A stretch of DNA of 64,000 nt from an uncultured Bacteroidales bacterium. GTDB taxonomy: Bacteria; Bacteroidota; Bacteroidia; Bacteroidales; Paludibacteraceae. The stretch spans positions 1 through 64,000 of the forward strand of contig CAMEKM010000001.1 of assembly GCA_945921355.1 (NCBI GenBank), read 5' to 3'. The position numbers and the translations under genes are program-made. The notes below the pieces were generated by a model. That model searched no databases. It was not told the DNA's origin and saw only the letters and a program-made list of their open reading frames with translations. Positions 9,017 through 18,083 of this stretch are shown here, one piece after another. How positions within the stretch are numbered: position 1 is the first letter of the stretch; each line of letters opens with the position of its first letter.

Positions 9017-12000
9017 AACGATTAGCATTTTTATTCATTGCATTGGCTACTGTATTAGTAGCCAATGCTGCTGTCGTTACAGGTCAAGTAACGGACGCTC
9101 AAGGTGAACCTTTGATAGGTGTGAGTGTAGTTGTAATAGGTACATCTAATGGTACTATCACTGACATTGATGGCTTCTATACCATTGATGTGGCACCTAA
9201 TGCACAATTACAATTCTCCTATATGGGTTATACTACTATCAATGAAATAGTCAATAATCGTGCTACAATTAACGTGGTCCTCAAAGAGGATACCCGTTTG
9301 TTAGACGAAGTGGTTGTTGTAGGTTATGATACGCAACGTAAAGCTAACCTGACCGGTGCAGTAGGTTCAATCAGCGTAGAAGATCAATTAGAAGGTCGTC
9401 CTATTGCCAATGTGGGTACGGGTATGCAAGGTGCTGTAGCAGGTCTTACTGTCACCAACTCTTCTGGTCGCTTGGGCGATACACCTAAGTTTCGTATTCG
9501 TGGTGCAGTAGGTACATTGCTCAACGAGGGCGGTAGCCAACCACTCATCCTTGTGGACGGTGTGGAAATCAGCGACATCTCTATGATTAACGCAGATGAT
9601 ATCAAAGAAATTTCTGTTTTGAAAGATGCTGCTTCATCTAGTATTTATGGTACACGTGCTGCCTTTGGTGTAATCCTTATTACCACCAAGTCGGGAAGCG
9701 GCGTAGAATCCAAATTTTCTGTCAACTATTCCAACAACTTCTCATGGGCTACACCTACAGCTCTGCCTGAAATAGCCAAATCGTATATCGGTGCAGAGAT
9801 GGCATTAGAAGCTCGTAATCGTCGTACTCCTGGTACAAGCGTATTTACCAATGCATGCGGATTGATTTGGGATGCAGATGATATTGAAGCTATGTACGAA
9901 TGGGACAGAATGTTCGGTTCACAAGATCTCGGACCTGAAATGGTAGAAGGTCGTGACTTCGTACTTAAATCGGGTATACCTCACTTCTATCGCAGTTGGA
10001 ATGCGGCTGATGAATATGTAAAAGACTTTTCTTTTAGCCAACAACATAACATGAGTTTCTCTGGTACAGCGGGCAAAACCAATTACTATATGGGACTCAG
10101 CTATATGGGACAAGGGGGTGTAGTAAAAGTAAATCCTGATTCATATAATCGTTTCTCGGTTAACTATTCTACCGATACCGAAATCAAACCTTGGCTCAAA
10201 GTACGCAGCAAGGCACTCTATACACGCACCAACTTGGAGACATCATTCAATTTTGGTACTTCATCTTATGATGCCTTGTATTATCTCTATCGTTGGCCAT
10301 CAATCATGCCATATGGTACTTACGAGGGTATTCCTTTCCGCAACTCTGTTACCGAAACAGCAGCGGCTAGCATGGATAGTGATGTCAAAGACTATATGCG
10401 TTTCTCTGTAGGTGCTACATTCGTGTTGGGTATTCCTGACTTGACATTGGATATCGACTATACCTACAATCTTGACAACCAACACATCACCCAACGTGGT
10501 GGTACAGTAGGTGGTTGGGATTTCTGGAGTGGCAGTATGGCACTTGTGGACAACTGGGCGGCTTCTTCACGCAACAAAATTGACAAATATCAATACAACC
10601 GCAACTACCATGCTGGCAATGCCGTTCTCCGTTATAAGCACACATGGAACGATGCACATAGTCTCAATGTCTTTGCTGGTATGAATATCGAATACAAAGA
10701 GGTAGATTACATGAATGCTGAAGTTCGCGATTTGCTTGATCAAAGCAAACCAGAAATTCCATTGGCTATTGGCGACAAATTCGTATATGGTAGTCATACC
10801 TCTTGGGCTATCATGGGCTTCTTTGCTCGTGCTAACTATGCATACAAAAACCGCTACTTGATTGAGTTGAACGGTCGCTTTGATGGTTCGTCTCGTTTCC
10901 CAACCGACCAACAATGGGGATTCTTCCCTTCAGGTTCGCTCGGATGGGTAGCTAGCGAAGAAAACTTCTGGGAGGTTCTTAATCCATATTGGAGCTTCCT
11001 CAAAATCCGTGCTTCTTATGGTTCTATTGGTAACCAAGATATTGGTGACAACCGTTTCCGTGCTATCATGGCTTCGTCTAATAGCGGCTGGATTATAGGT
11101 GAAACCAACAAACTCACATTCGGTCTTCCTACTGCATTGGCTGAAGGATTTACTTGGGAAACTATCAAGACTATCAATGGAGGTATTGATACACGCTTCT
11201 TCAACGACGAATTAGGGGTAAGCTTTGATATCTATCGTCGTATCAACGACGGCATGGTAGTAGGTGGTAGCGAAGTGCCTAGCACATTCGGTGCTACTGC
11301 TCCTTACGAGAATGCGGCACAATTGACCACCAACGGATGGGAACTCGGCATTGATTACCACCACCGTTTTGCCAATGGACTTCGCCTCAATGTATCTGCT
11401 AATGTATCTGATGCGTTAACTATAGTCACCAAGCACCCTCGCAAAACTTCATCTGTCATCGATGGTAGCAACTATGAGGGTAAGATCTATGGTGAGATCT
11501 GGGGCTTTACTACCGACCGCCTCTTCCAAGAGAGTGATTTCAATGCTGATGGAACATTGGTAGATGGTATTGCTTCACAAGCATATTTTGAAAACAGCAG
11601 TGGCTATGGATATAAATATGGTCCTGGTGATGTGAAGTACAAAGACTTGGACGGTAATGGTGAGATCACATGGGGTGATAAAACCGTAGATAATCATGGC
11701 GACTGGAGCCGTATTGGTAATACAACACCACGCTATGAATACAACTTCAAGATTGGAGCCGATTGGTATGGAGTTGATCTCAATATCTTCTTCCAAGGCG
11801 TAGGTTCACGCCAATATTGGGCTACTGGTACGATGATGATTCCTGGTTGGAACTTCTCAGAGGGTACTTACTATGCACACCAAACGGATTATTGGACTCC
11901 TGAAAACACCGACGCATATTATCCTCGCTTGACAGAGACCAACCAACCTGGACAGTATTCTGCTGCTGGTTTCAATTTCCTTTGCCAATCACGCTACCTT

Positions 12001-12255
12001 CTGGATATGAGTTATCTTCGCTTGAAGAATATCACCGTAGGTTATAGTTTGCCTGACAAAGTACTCAAGAAAATGCACTTCAACAAGTTCCGTGTATATT
12101 TCAGTGCTGAAAATGTATGCGAAATAGATCATCTTGGTGATTTGCCAATTGATCCTGAAACAGCTACTTCTGCTGGTGATGGTGGTGCAATGGGATTCGG
12201 TCGTATCTATCCATTCACTCGCCAACTCAGTTGCGGTTTGCAAATATCATTGTAA
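9013..12255 (+). CDS. SusC/RagA-family TonB-linked outer-membrane transporter
   Basis: The product has 1080 residues with signal peptide MKRLAFLFIALATVLVANA. A carboxypeptidase-D-like domain follows (GQVTDAQGEPLIGVSV). The TonB-box region precedes the plug (LDEVVVVGYDTQRKANLTGA; later ILVDGVEISD and VLKDAASSSIYGTRAAFGVI). A long beta-barrel ends in aromatic-rich strands. It should import ligands captured by the SusD-like partner encoded immediately downstream. The start overlaps the amidase stop, so amidase and transporter are probably made together. In this enzyme context muropeptides or glycan fragments are the likely cargo (inference). Confidence 0.95.
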   Translation: MKRLAFLFIALATVLVANAAVVTGQVTDAQGEPLIGVSVVVIGTSNGTITDIDGFYTIDVAPNAQLQFSYMGYTTINEIVNNRATINVVLKEDTRLLDEVVVVGYDTQRKANLTGAVGSISVEDQLEGRPIANVGTGMQGAVAGLTVTNSSGRLGDTPKFRIRGAVGTLLNEGGSQPLILVDGVEISDISMINADDIKEISVLKDAASSSIYGTRAAFGVILITTKSGSGVESKFSVNYSNNFSWATPTALPEIAKSYIGAEMALEARNRRTPGTSVFTNACGLIWDADDIEAMYEWDRMFGSQDLGPEMVEGRDFVLKSGIPHFYRSWNAADEYVKDFSFSQQHNMSFSGTAGKTNYYMGLSYMGQGGVVKVNPDSYNRFSVNYSTDTEIKPWLKVRSKALYTRTNLETSFNFGTSSYDALYYLYRWPSIMPYGTYEGIPFRNSVTETAAASMDSDVKDYMRFSVGATFVLGIPDLTLDIDYTYNLDNQHITQRGGTVGGWDFWSGSMALVDNWAASSRNKIDKYQYNRNYHAGNAVLRYKHTWNDAHSLNVFAGMNIEYKEVDYMNAEVRDLLDQSKPEIPLAIGDKFVYGSHTSWAIMGFFARANYAYKNRYLIELNGRFDGSSRFPTDQQWGFFPSGSLGWVASEENFWEVLNPYWSFLKIRASYGSIGNQDIGDNRFRAIMASSNSGWIIGETNKLTFGLPTALAEGFTWETIKTINGGIDTRFFNDELGVSFDIYRRINDGMVVGGSEVPSTFGATAPYENAAQLTTNGWELGIDYHHRFANGLRLNVSANVSDALTIVTKHPRKTSSVIDGSNYEGKIYGEIWGFTTDRLFQESDFNADGTLVDGIASQAYFENSSGYGYKYGPGDVKYKDLDGNGEITWGDKTVDNHGDWSRIGNTTPRYEYNFKIGADWYGVDLNIFFQGVGSRQYWATGTMMIPGWNFSEGTYYAHQTDYWTPENTDAYYPRLTETNQPGQYSAAGFNFLCQSRYLLDMSYLRLKNITVGYSLPDKVLKKMHFNKFRVYFSAENVCEIDHLGDLPIDPETATSAGDGGAMGFGRIYPFTRQLSCGLQISL

Positions 12256-12288
12256 TGAAACTCTGAAATATTGAAACTTTGTAATAGT

Positions 12289-14064
12289 ATGAATATGAAA
12301 ACAAAATATATTTTTCTATCCGTTTGGGCTATTGTATTAGCCTTTACGATGACTAGTTGCGATAGTTTCCTCAATCAACCTCCTTATGATGATTTCACCG
12401 ATGAGGAGTATTGGCAAAACGAGGACCAAGCACGTACCTATATGTATGGTTTCTATACTTCCATTTTCTCTGGATATGGTACAGGCACTTCGCATGGTCC
12501 ATTCCTAATGGGACAAACATTAAATGATGATTTCGCTTCTGATGTGGAGCAAAAAGATTTGACACCGTTGGTAGTACCTGAGTCCGATGGTTCTTGGAGT
12601 TTTAGCAATATTCGCAAGACTAACTATGCATTAGCGAGCATTGATCGCATTGATGCTACTCCTGCTGTCAAAAACCATTGGCGCGGCGTAGCACGATTCT
12701 TCCGTGCTTGTTATTATAGTAACCTCGTATTCCGTTATGGCGATGTGCCTTGGTATGACCGAGTACCTAAACTCAGTAACAACAAAGAGGACATGGACTA
12801 TCTCTATAAGGACCGTGATCCACGTGCGTTTGTGGACTCATGCATCATGGCTGACTTTCAATACGCTATGGATAGTGTACGTGAAAACGATGGACCTCTA
12901 CAGATCAACCGTTATGTGGTAGCAGCTATGGCATCACGATTCATGCTTCGCGAGGGTACATTCCTTAAATACCACAATATTGATACGGAACTGGCTACAC
13001 AATGCCTTACTATGGCAAAATCTGCGGCAGAAGTGGTGATGAATTCCAATAAATATGCTATTGCGCCTTCCTATAACGCGCTCTTTACCAGCGATGACCT
13101 TGGCAGTAATCCAGAAATTATCATGCATCGCCACTATGTAGATGGCGTCCTAGCTCACTCTACACTCACCTACTCGTTCACCGAGGCACAAGCTGGATTG
13201 AGTCGCTCACTGGCGGAGGCGTTTGTGACAAGCGATGGATTACCTCTCTATAGCAAAGATGCTAATTTCGTAGCTCCAACGGCGGACGACTTTTTTGCTA
13301 ACCGTGATGCACGTTTGACCATGTGTATTCGCCCAAAGTATTATGTAAAAGGGTGCGATACCAAACCGTTCAACTACGCACTATCTGGCTATTCTTGGAA
13401 CAAGTTTATGGATGATAGCAAAGCTGACAAACCAGATCCTACTTGGACAGGTCAAAAGAACGTTACCGACGCTCCATGCTTACGTTATGCAGAGGTCTTG
13501 CTCAACTATGCAGAAGCAACATACGAGTTGCATTTGCTCACAGGCGCTGCGTTCACTCAAGCTGATTTGGACAAATCAATCAATAAGATTCGCGCACGCG
13601 AAGATGTCAATCTGCCTGCCCTTCAGATAGTAGGTGACCAACCTGCTATCAATGGGGTAGCATTTGATGATCCTAAGCGACTTGAAATCGAGAAAAATGC
13701 AGATGGTGGTATCACTCCTGCATTGCTTTGGGAAATCCGTCGTGAACGCCGTGTTGAGCTCTGTATGGAAGGCTTCCGCCTCAACGACCTCAAGCGCTGG
13801 TGCAAACTCGATTATCTATGGAATGGTTGCAACCCTGATATCCGCTATGGCGCATATATCCGCTTAAGCGACTATCCTACCAGAGGAACTGAGGTGGTTT
13901 TAGAAGACCCTAATGCTACTGAGGGCTATATCCTGCGCAATACACTCGGTCAACGCAACCGTCCAATCAAGCGCAACTATATCAATCCTATCCCTTCTGG
14001 ACAAATTACATTGTATAAGACAAAAGGCTATACATTGTCTCAAAATACAGAATGGGGATGGTAA
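12289..14064 (+). CDS. SusD/RagB-family nutrient-binding lipoprotein
   Basis: I start the gene at the ATG that gives MNMKTKYIFLS; the reading frame stays open upstream, but only to a TTG. The signal peptide ends in FTMTSC, a lipobox, so the mature protein is a surface lipoprotein starting at the Cys. The N-terminal SusD-like helical repeats (FLNQPPYDDFTDEEYW) and the RagB C-terminal region (LLWEIRRERRVELCMEGFR, then DLKRW) are clear. Length (~590 residues) is normal. It caps the SusC protein encoded 33 nt upstream and determines ligand capture. Confidence 0.95.
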   Translation: MNMKTKYIFLSVWAIVLAFTMTSCDSFLNQPPYDDFTDEEYWQNEDQARTYMYGFYTSIFSGYGTGTSHGPFLMGQTLNDDFASDVEQKDLTPLVVPESDGSWSFSNIRKTNYALASIDRIDATPAVKNHWRGVARFFRACYYSNLVFRYGDVPWYDRVPKLSNNKEDMDYLYKDRDPRAFVDSCIMADFQYAMDSVRENDGPLQINRYVVAAMASRFMLREGTFLKYHNIDTELATQCLTMAKSAAEVVMNSNKYAIAPSYNALFTSDDLGSNPEIIMHRHYVDGVLAHSTLTYSFTEAQAGLSRSLAEAFVTSDGLPLYSKDANFVAPTADDFFANRDARLTMCIRPKYYVKGCDTKPFNYALSGYSWNKFMDDSKADKPDPTWTGQKNVTDAPCLRYAEVLLNYAEATYELHLLTGAAFTQADLDKSINKIRAREDVNLPALQIVGDQPAINGVAFDDPKRLEIEKNADGGITPALLWEIRRERRVELCMEGFRLNDLKRWCKLDYLWNGCNPDIRYGAYIRLSDYPTRGTEVVLEDPNATEGYILRNTLGQRNRPIKRNYINPIPSGQITLYKTKGYTLSQNTEWGW

Positions 14065-14112
14065 TTTTATACGATAGTTAATTATTCAAATAACATAAAT
14101 TAATAATCAATT

Positions 14113-15855
14113 ATGAAAAAGAATCTTTTTTTTCTTAGTATCGCCATGTTGAGCGTACTATTAGTAGGTTGTAAACCAGAACCTCAACCTCAAGACACAA
14201 TTGAGGCTCTCATCAAATCTATCTCTATCAAAAACACCACGTACAATGGTGAGGTGGATAACACTACTTACACTGTGACATTCAATGATGTAGCGGCTGA
14301 AACCAATATTGAAGCCATTCAATTTACCACCAAACTCTCTTTGGGTGCCAAATTAGAGCAAGACACTTATGATTTTACCCAAGGTGCTTCTGAAGATGGC
14401 AAACAATTGGTTCAAACCATCAAGGTTATCAATGGTACCAAAGAGCAGGCATACACCGTAATTATCAATCTTTCAGATCCTACATCGGACCCAATGCTTG
14501 ATAAGTTGGAAATGAAGAAGGCAAGCAATGGCGACAAAGTAACTGCACAAATCATTGATGGTGTGCTCGCTTTGGGTATGCCAGAAGAGAGTGAAGCAAC
14601 TTTTGTTAGCATCTCCGTCATCCCAGCACGTGCTACCTATAAGTTTACAACGATGCAAGATGACAAATTGACTGCTGCTAATCCTGGTCAGCTCGAACTT
14701 GAGTTTATGGGACGTAAAACAGTGATGGATATTACCTTCAAAGCAGCACCTACTCCTGGTGTAGAAATCGCTGCTGCTGTGGTTCACGATTTCTCTGTAG
14801 CTACTGGCAAAGCTCCTGCTGAGTTCGCTGCTGAAAATACTCGTGGTACTGACTTTGATGGTGAGCATGTACTCGTGGTATCACGCAATGACGATGGTTC
14901 TGCATTCCCACATCTCTACAAAGTATCTGACCTTTTGGCTGACAACGCAGGCAACAAGATTGCTCTCAATACTACCGGTATTGAAGGCGGTACACACGTA
15001 GTAAGCTCTGGTAGCTTGAACCACGGTCACATCTATATCTGTAACTTGACCACACAACTCAGCAAGGATATGCCTCTCAAGGTATATCACTATGCGGATG
15101 CTAATGCTGCTCCTGAGGTTTGGTCATGGGATGGCGTACTTGGCGTAACCGAAGAGGGTGACACTATTGGTGCTCCTGCTCGTTTGGGTGATAATATCTC
15201 TGTTAATATCGATGAGTCTGGTAACGGTTATGCATTCTTCTGCGGCCAAGAGGGTTCTGCTGAGAAAGTTTACCGCGTACAAATCACCAACTTCAATCAG
15301 TTCTCTACTCCTACTGAGATTATTCTCGATGTTCCATTCCCATACTATGGCTACATCAACGAGGTTCCAGAGGCTGGTCAATATATCTTCAAGAGCCACT
15401 ATATGGCTGTTCTCCGCTTGATGGATGCTAATGGTGTATCCCTCATGGAGGATATCGAGTTGGATGCTACAGAGAGCGGTTTGAATCCACGTGGCGGTGT
15501 AGATCCTCATGTGATTATGTTCAACCGTGCTCGCTACCTCGTACTCGCTGCTCCTTACAACAATGGTAAGCGTATCGGTAAAGAGCCAAGTGTGTTCATC
15601 CAAGACATCACCGATGGTGTGGACACCAAGGCTGCACTCATCAAGTGGTCTGAGCTCTTGTATGACGAGGAATATCTCTGGGAGCCTACATACTTCTATT
15701 CACTTGATACAGATGCTGGTATTGATGCTGGCAACAAGACTGTTGCTGCTTGCGCTGCTCAATGTAATGCTGCAGAGGTAGATGGCAAACTCGTTGTCTT
15801 TGTTGCTGCTACCAAAGCTGGTTTCGCACTCATCGAATTCCCTAAAGCAAAGTAA
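14113..15855 (+). CDS. DUF4623-like surface lipoprotein
   Basis: The product has 580 residues with lipoprotein signal LSVLLVGC. Residues ~30-125 look like a DUF5018/Ig-like repeat (SIKNTTYNGEVDNTTYTVTF). The larger C-terminal part (~230-575) resembles DUF4623 propeller-like proteins that accompany SusCD pairs. No catalytic residues are evident. Its place after SusD is the usual position of a SusE/F-like surface glycan-binding protein. That role is inferred from context. Confidence 0.75.
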   Translation: MKKNLFFLSIAMLSVLLVGCKPEPQPQDTIEALIKSISIKNTTYNGEVDNTTYTVTFNDVAAETNIEAIQFTTKLSLGAKLEQDTYDFTQGASEDGKQLVQTIKVINGTKEQAYTVIINLSDPTSDPMLDKLEMKKASNGDKVTAQIIDGVLALGMPEESEATFVSISVIPARATYKFTTMQDDKLTAANPGQLELEFMGRKTVMDITFKAAPTPGVEIAAAVVHDFSVATGKAPAEFAAENTRGTDFDGEHVLVVSRNDDGSAFPHLYKVSDLLADNAGNKIALNTTGIEGGTHVVSSGSLNHGHIYICNLTTQLSKDMPLKVYHYADANAAPEVWSWDGVLGVTEEGDTIGAPARLGDNISVNIDESGNGYAFFCGQEGSAEKVYRVQITNFNQFSTPTEIILDVPFPYYGYINEVPEAGQYIFKSHYMAVLRLMDANGVSLMEDIELDATESGLNPRGGVDPHVIMFNRARYLVLAAPYNNGKRIGKEPSVFIQDITDGVDTKAALIKWSELLYDEEYLWEPTYFYSLDTDAGIDAGNKTVAACAAQCNAAEVDGKLVVFVAATKAGFALIEFPKAK

Positions 15856-15873
15856 ATCATATGAATAAATAAG

Positions 15874-15903
15874 TATAGAGGCTGCCATGCGACAGCCTCT
15901 ATA
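15874..15903. terminator. Intergenic stem-loop
   Basis: An 11-bp perfect stem (TATAGAGGCTG pairs with CAGCCTCTATA) has an 8-nt loop. The tail after it is only weakly T-rich, so partial termination or transcript stabilisation is more likely than a full operon end. Confidence 0.55.
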
Positions 15904-15926
15904 TTACAATATACAGATAGGCTCTA

Positions 15927-16814
15927 ATGAAGAAAATATCACTTATTTTGTCTCTTTTATTGGCAGGTTTGTGGGCTTCACTTGCTGCACAAGATATTCT
16001 TACTATTTGGCGCAACAATGAGGCTATAGAGTTCCCTATATCAGAGATTGATAGTATCACTTTCAAAACGGATGTACCCCAATACATTGGTGAGTTTTCA
16101 GTAAAGCATGACAAGAAAGTCGCTTTTGCACCTGGTAACTTGCAGTATATCACAACTACTGGCACATGGCTTTTTGCTGCACAGCAATACGAATATATTG
16201 GTACTCGTAATATGGTTGATAATGCTTTTGCTGATACGATTGATCTTTTCGCATGGAGCACGGATACGGATCCCTCCACAGCATGGGGTGTCACTTTATC
16301 CGAAGACAATAGCCTCTTCAATGGCAATTTTGTGGATTGGGGAACTGCCATTGATGATGGCAATACATGGCGCACGCTGACATCTAGTGAGTGGGAATAC
16401 CTTAGGGCATTGCGCAAAAATGCCAAGAATCTTATCGGTATAGGCAGTATAGAAGGATCACATGGGTTACTCTTATTGCCAGACAATTGGGTATGTCCAG
16501 ATGGTATTACTTTTAAAAGTGGATACAGCGACAAGGAGTACAGTTCTATAGCTTTCGAGGAGTACCAATCCTTTACCATCGAACAGTGGAATACGATGCA
16601 AGCTGCGGGTGCAGTCTTCTTGCCTTGTGCTGGTTTCCGCTTAGGCACCTCGTTGGGATATATGCAGATGGCTGGTCTGTACTGGACAGCATCCCCAGAT
16701 GCAGCCTATGGTCCTCGTTTTGCTAGCTATTTCCTATTTATGTGCGATGGTGCGGGTATTGGCTATGACAACCGAACTGGCGGCAATGCAGTGCGTCTAG
16801 TGCGAGACTTATAA
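15927..16814 (+). CDS. Secreted FISUMP-like paralogous-domain protein
   Basis: The product has 295 residues with a signal peptide ending SLAAQ. It starts with a short domain (IWRNNEAIEFPISEIDSITF) seen before many Bacteroidales surface domains. Then comes a recognisable repeat-family body: FAPGNLQYITTTGTWLFAAQ, WRTLTSSEWEYL, LLLPDNWVCPDG, AGAVFLPCAGFR, YWTAS and AVRLVRDL. This resembles the secreted 'major paralogous domain' proteins of Fibrobacter and Bacteroidales. Function is unknown; no enzyme motif is visible. It lies between the lipoprotein gene and namZ and is probably co-transcribed. Confidence 0.7.
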   Translation: MKKISLILSLLLAGLWASLAAQDILTIWRNNEAIEFPISEIDSITFKTDVPQYIGEFSVKHDKKVAFAPGNLQYITTTGTWLFAAQQYEYIGTRNMVDNAFADTIDLFAWSTDTDPSTAWGVTLSEDNSLFNGNFVDWGTAIDDGNTWRTLTSSEWEYLRALRKNAKNLIGIGSIEGSHGLLLLPDNWVCPDGITFKSGYSDKEYSSIAFEEYQSFTIEQWNTMQAAGAVFLPCAGFRLGTSLGYMQMAGLYWTASPDAAYGPRFASYFLFMCDGAGIGYDNRTGGNAVRLVRDL

Positions 16815-16860
16815 TCACACCATACCCTTTGCCAATAAAATCAGACCAAATAACATACAT

Positions 16861-18045
16861 ATGAAAAAAATCATCACTATCATTGTTTTTCTCTGCGCAG
16901 CATTGATTCACATTGAGGCTAAAGATGTGATTCTAGGTGCAGAGCAAACCAAACAATACCTACCTTTGCTCAAGGGCAAGCGCGTTGCTCTACTGAGCAA
17001 CCATACAGGTGTCGTGATCCAAGGCAAGGACACGATTCACACCCTCGACCTTTTGCTCAAGCATGGCGTAGAGGTTACTGCCATCTTCTCCCCAGAACAT
17101 GGTTTCCGCGGCACCGCTCGTGAAGGCGAGCATGTGGCTAGCAGCGTAGATGAGAAGACAGGCATACCTATTCTCTCTCTCTACGATGGAAAGAGCTATC
17201 GTCCCTCTAAGGAGGCCATGGCCACTTTCGACATCCTTATCACCGACATTCAAGATGTAGGACTCCGCTTCTACACTTACTATATCACGATGTTCCGCCT
17301 GATGGACGCTTGCGCACATGATGGCAAGCAGTTCATCGTCTTTGACCGTCCTAACCCTAACGGATGGTATGTGGATGGTCCTATACTAGATATGAAGCAC
17401 AAATCTGGCGTGGGTGCATTGCCAATACCCGTAGTACATGGTATGACCTTGGGTGAACTGGCATTGATGATCAATGGTGAGAACTGGCTATACGATTCGC
17501 TCCAAGTGGACCTGACTGTCATTCCTTGCAAAAATTATACTCACCAAACGTTATATCGTCTGCCTGTAGCGCCTTCGCCTAACCTACGCAACATGCTTTC
17601 TATCTACCTTTATCCTGCCGTGTGCTTGTTTGAGGCAACCCCTGTGTCTTTAGGTCGAGGTACGGATAAACCATTCTTGTGCTATGGTCACCCTAACTTC
17701 AATGCACCTCGCACCGAGGCGAGTGTGTATGGTCCTGCGATTACCTTTACCCCTAATCAATCCACTCAGAAAGGTCGCATCTGCGATGGTGTGGACCTCA
17801 GCGGCATGAGCGAAGAGGAAGCACGCCAAGTGGGATTCTCACTGCGCTATCTATTGGACGCGTATGAGCATCTCCATATGGACAACTATTTCTTCCGTCC
17901 TTTCTTTGAGTATTTAGTAGGTGTAGATTATGTTCGCAAGATGATCAATCAGGGCAAGAGCGAGGAAGAAATCGCAGCTCGTTGGCAAGAGGATGTGGCG
18001 AAGTTCAAAGAGCAACGCCGTCCTTATCTCCTCTACGAAGAGTAG
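16861..18045 (+). CDS. namZ: Exo-beta-N-acetylmuramidase NamZ (DUF1343, GH171)
   Basis: The product has 394 residues with an N-terminal signal peptide (ends HIEA). DUF1343 hallmarks are GKRVALLSNHTGV, IFSPEHGFRGTAREGE, ILITDIQDVGLRFYTY, FDRPNPNGW and PVVHGMTLGELA. Characterised NamZ proteins release MurNAc from the non-reducing end of peptidoglycan fragments. In this operon the enzyme would act after the amidase has stripped peptides and GHL10 has cut the denuded chains. The neighbouring symporter could then take up the released sugar. Family assignment is firm; the pathway is inferred from the gene neighbours. Confidence 0.88.
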   Translation: MKKIITIIVFLCAALIHIEAKDVILGAEQTKQYLPLLKGKRVALLSNHTGVVIQGKDTIHTLDLLLKHGVEVTAIFSPEHGFRGTAREGEHVASSVDEKTGIPILSLYDGKSYRPSKEAMATFDILITDIQDVGLRFYTYYITMFRLMDACAHDGKQFIVFDRPNPNGWYVDGPILDMKHKSGVGALPIPVVHGMTLGELALMINGENWLYDSLQVDLTVIPCKNYTHQTLYRLPVAPSPNLRNMLSIYLYPAVCLFEATPVSLGRGTDKPFLCYGHPNFNAPRTEASVYGPAITFTPNQSTQKGRICDGVDLSGMSEEEARQVGFSLRYLLDAYEHLHMDNYFFRPFFEYLVGVDYVRKMINQGKSEEEIAARWQEDVAKFKEQRRPYLLYEE

Positions 18046-18068
18046 TTTATAGTTTATAGTTTATAGTT
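18043..18068. repeat. Short tandem TTTATAG repeat
   Basis: The phrase TTTATAG is repeated three to four times in the short gap between namZ and the symporter gene. It belongs to the AT-rich short-repeat type found elsewhere in this window. No regulatory role is evident. Confidence 0.5.
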
Positions 18069-18083
18069 TAAAGGCTCAGATAT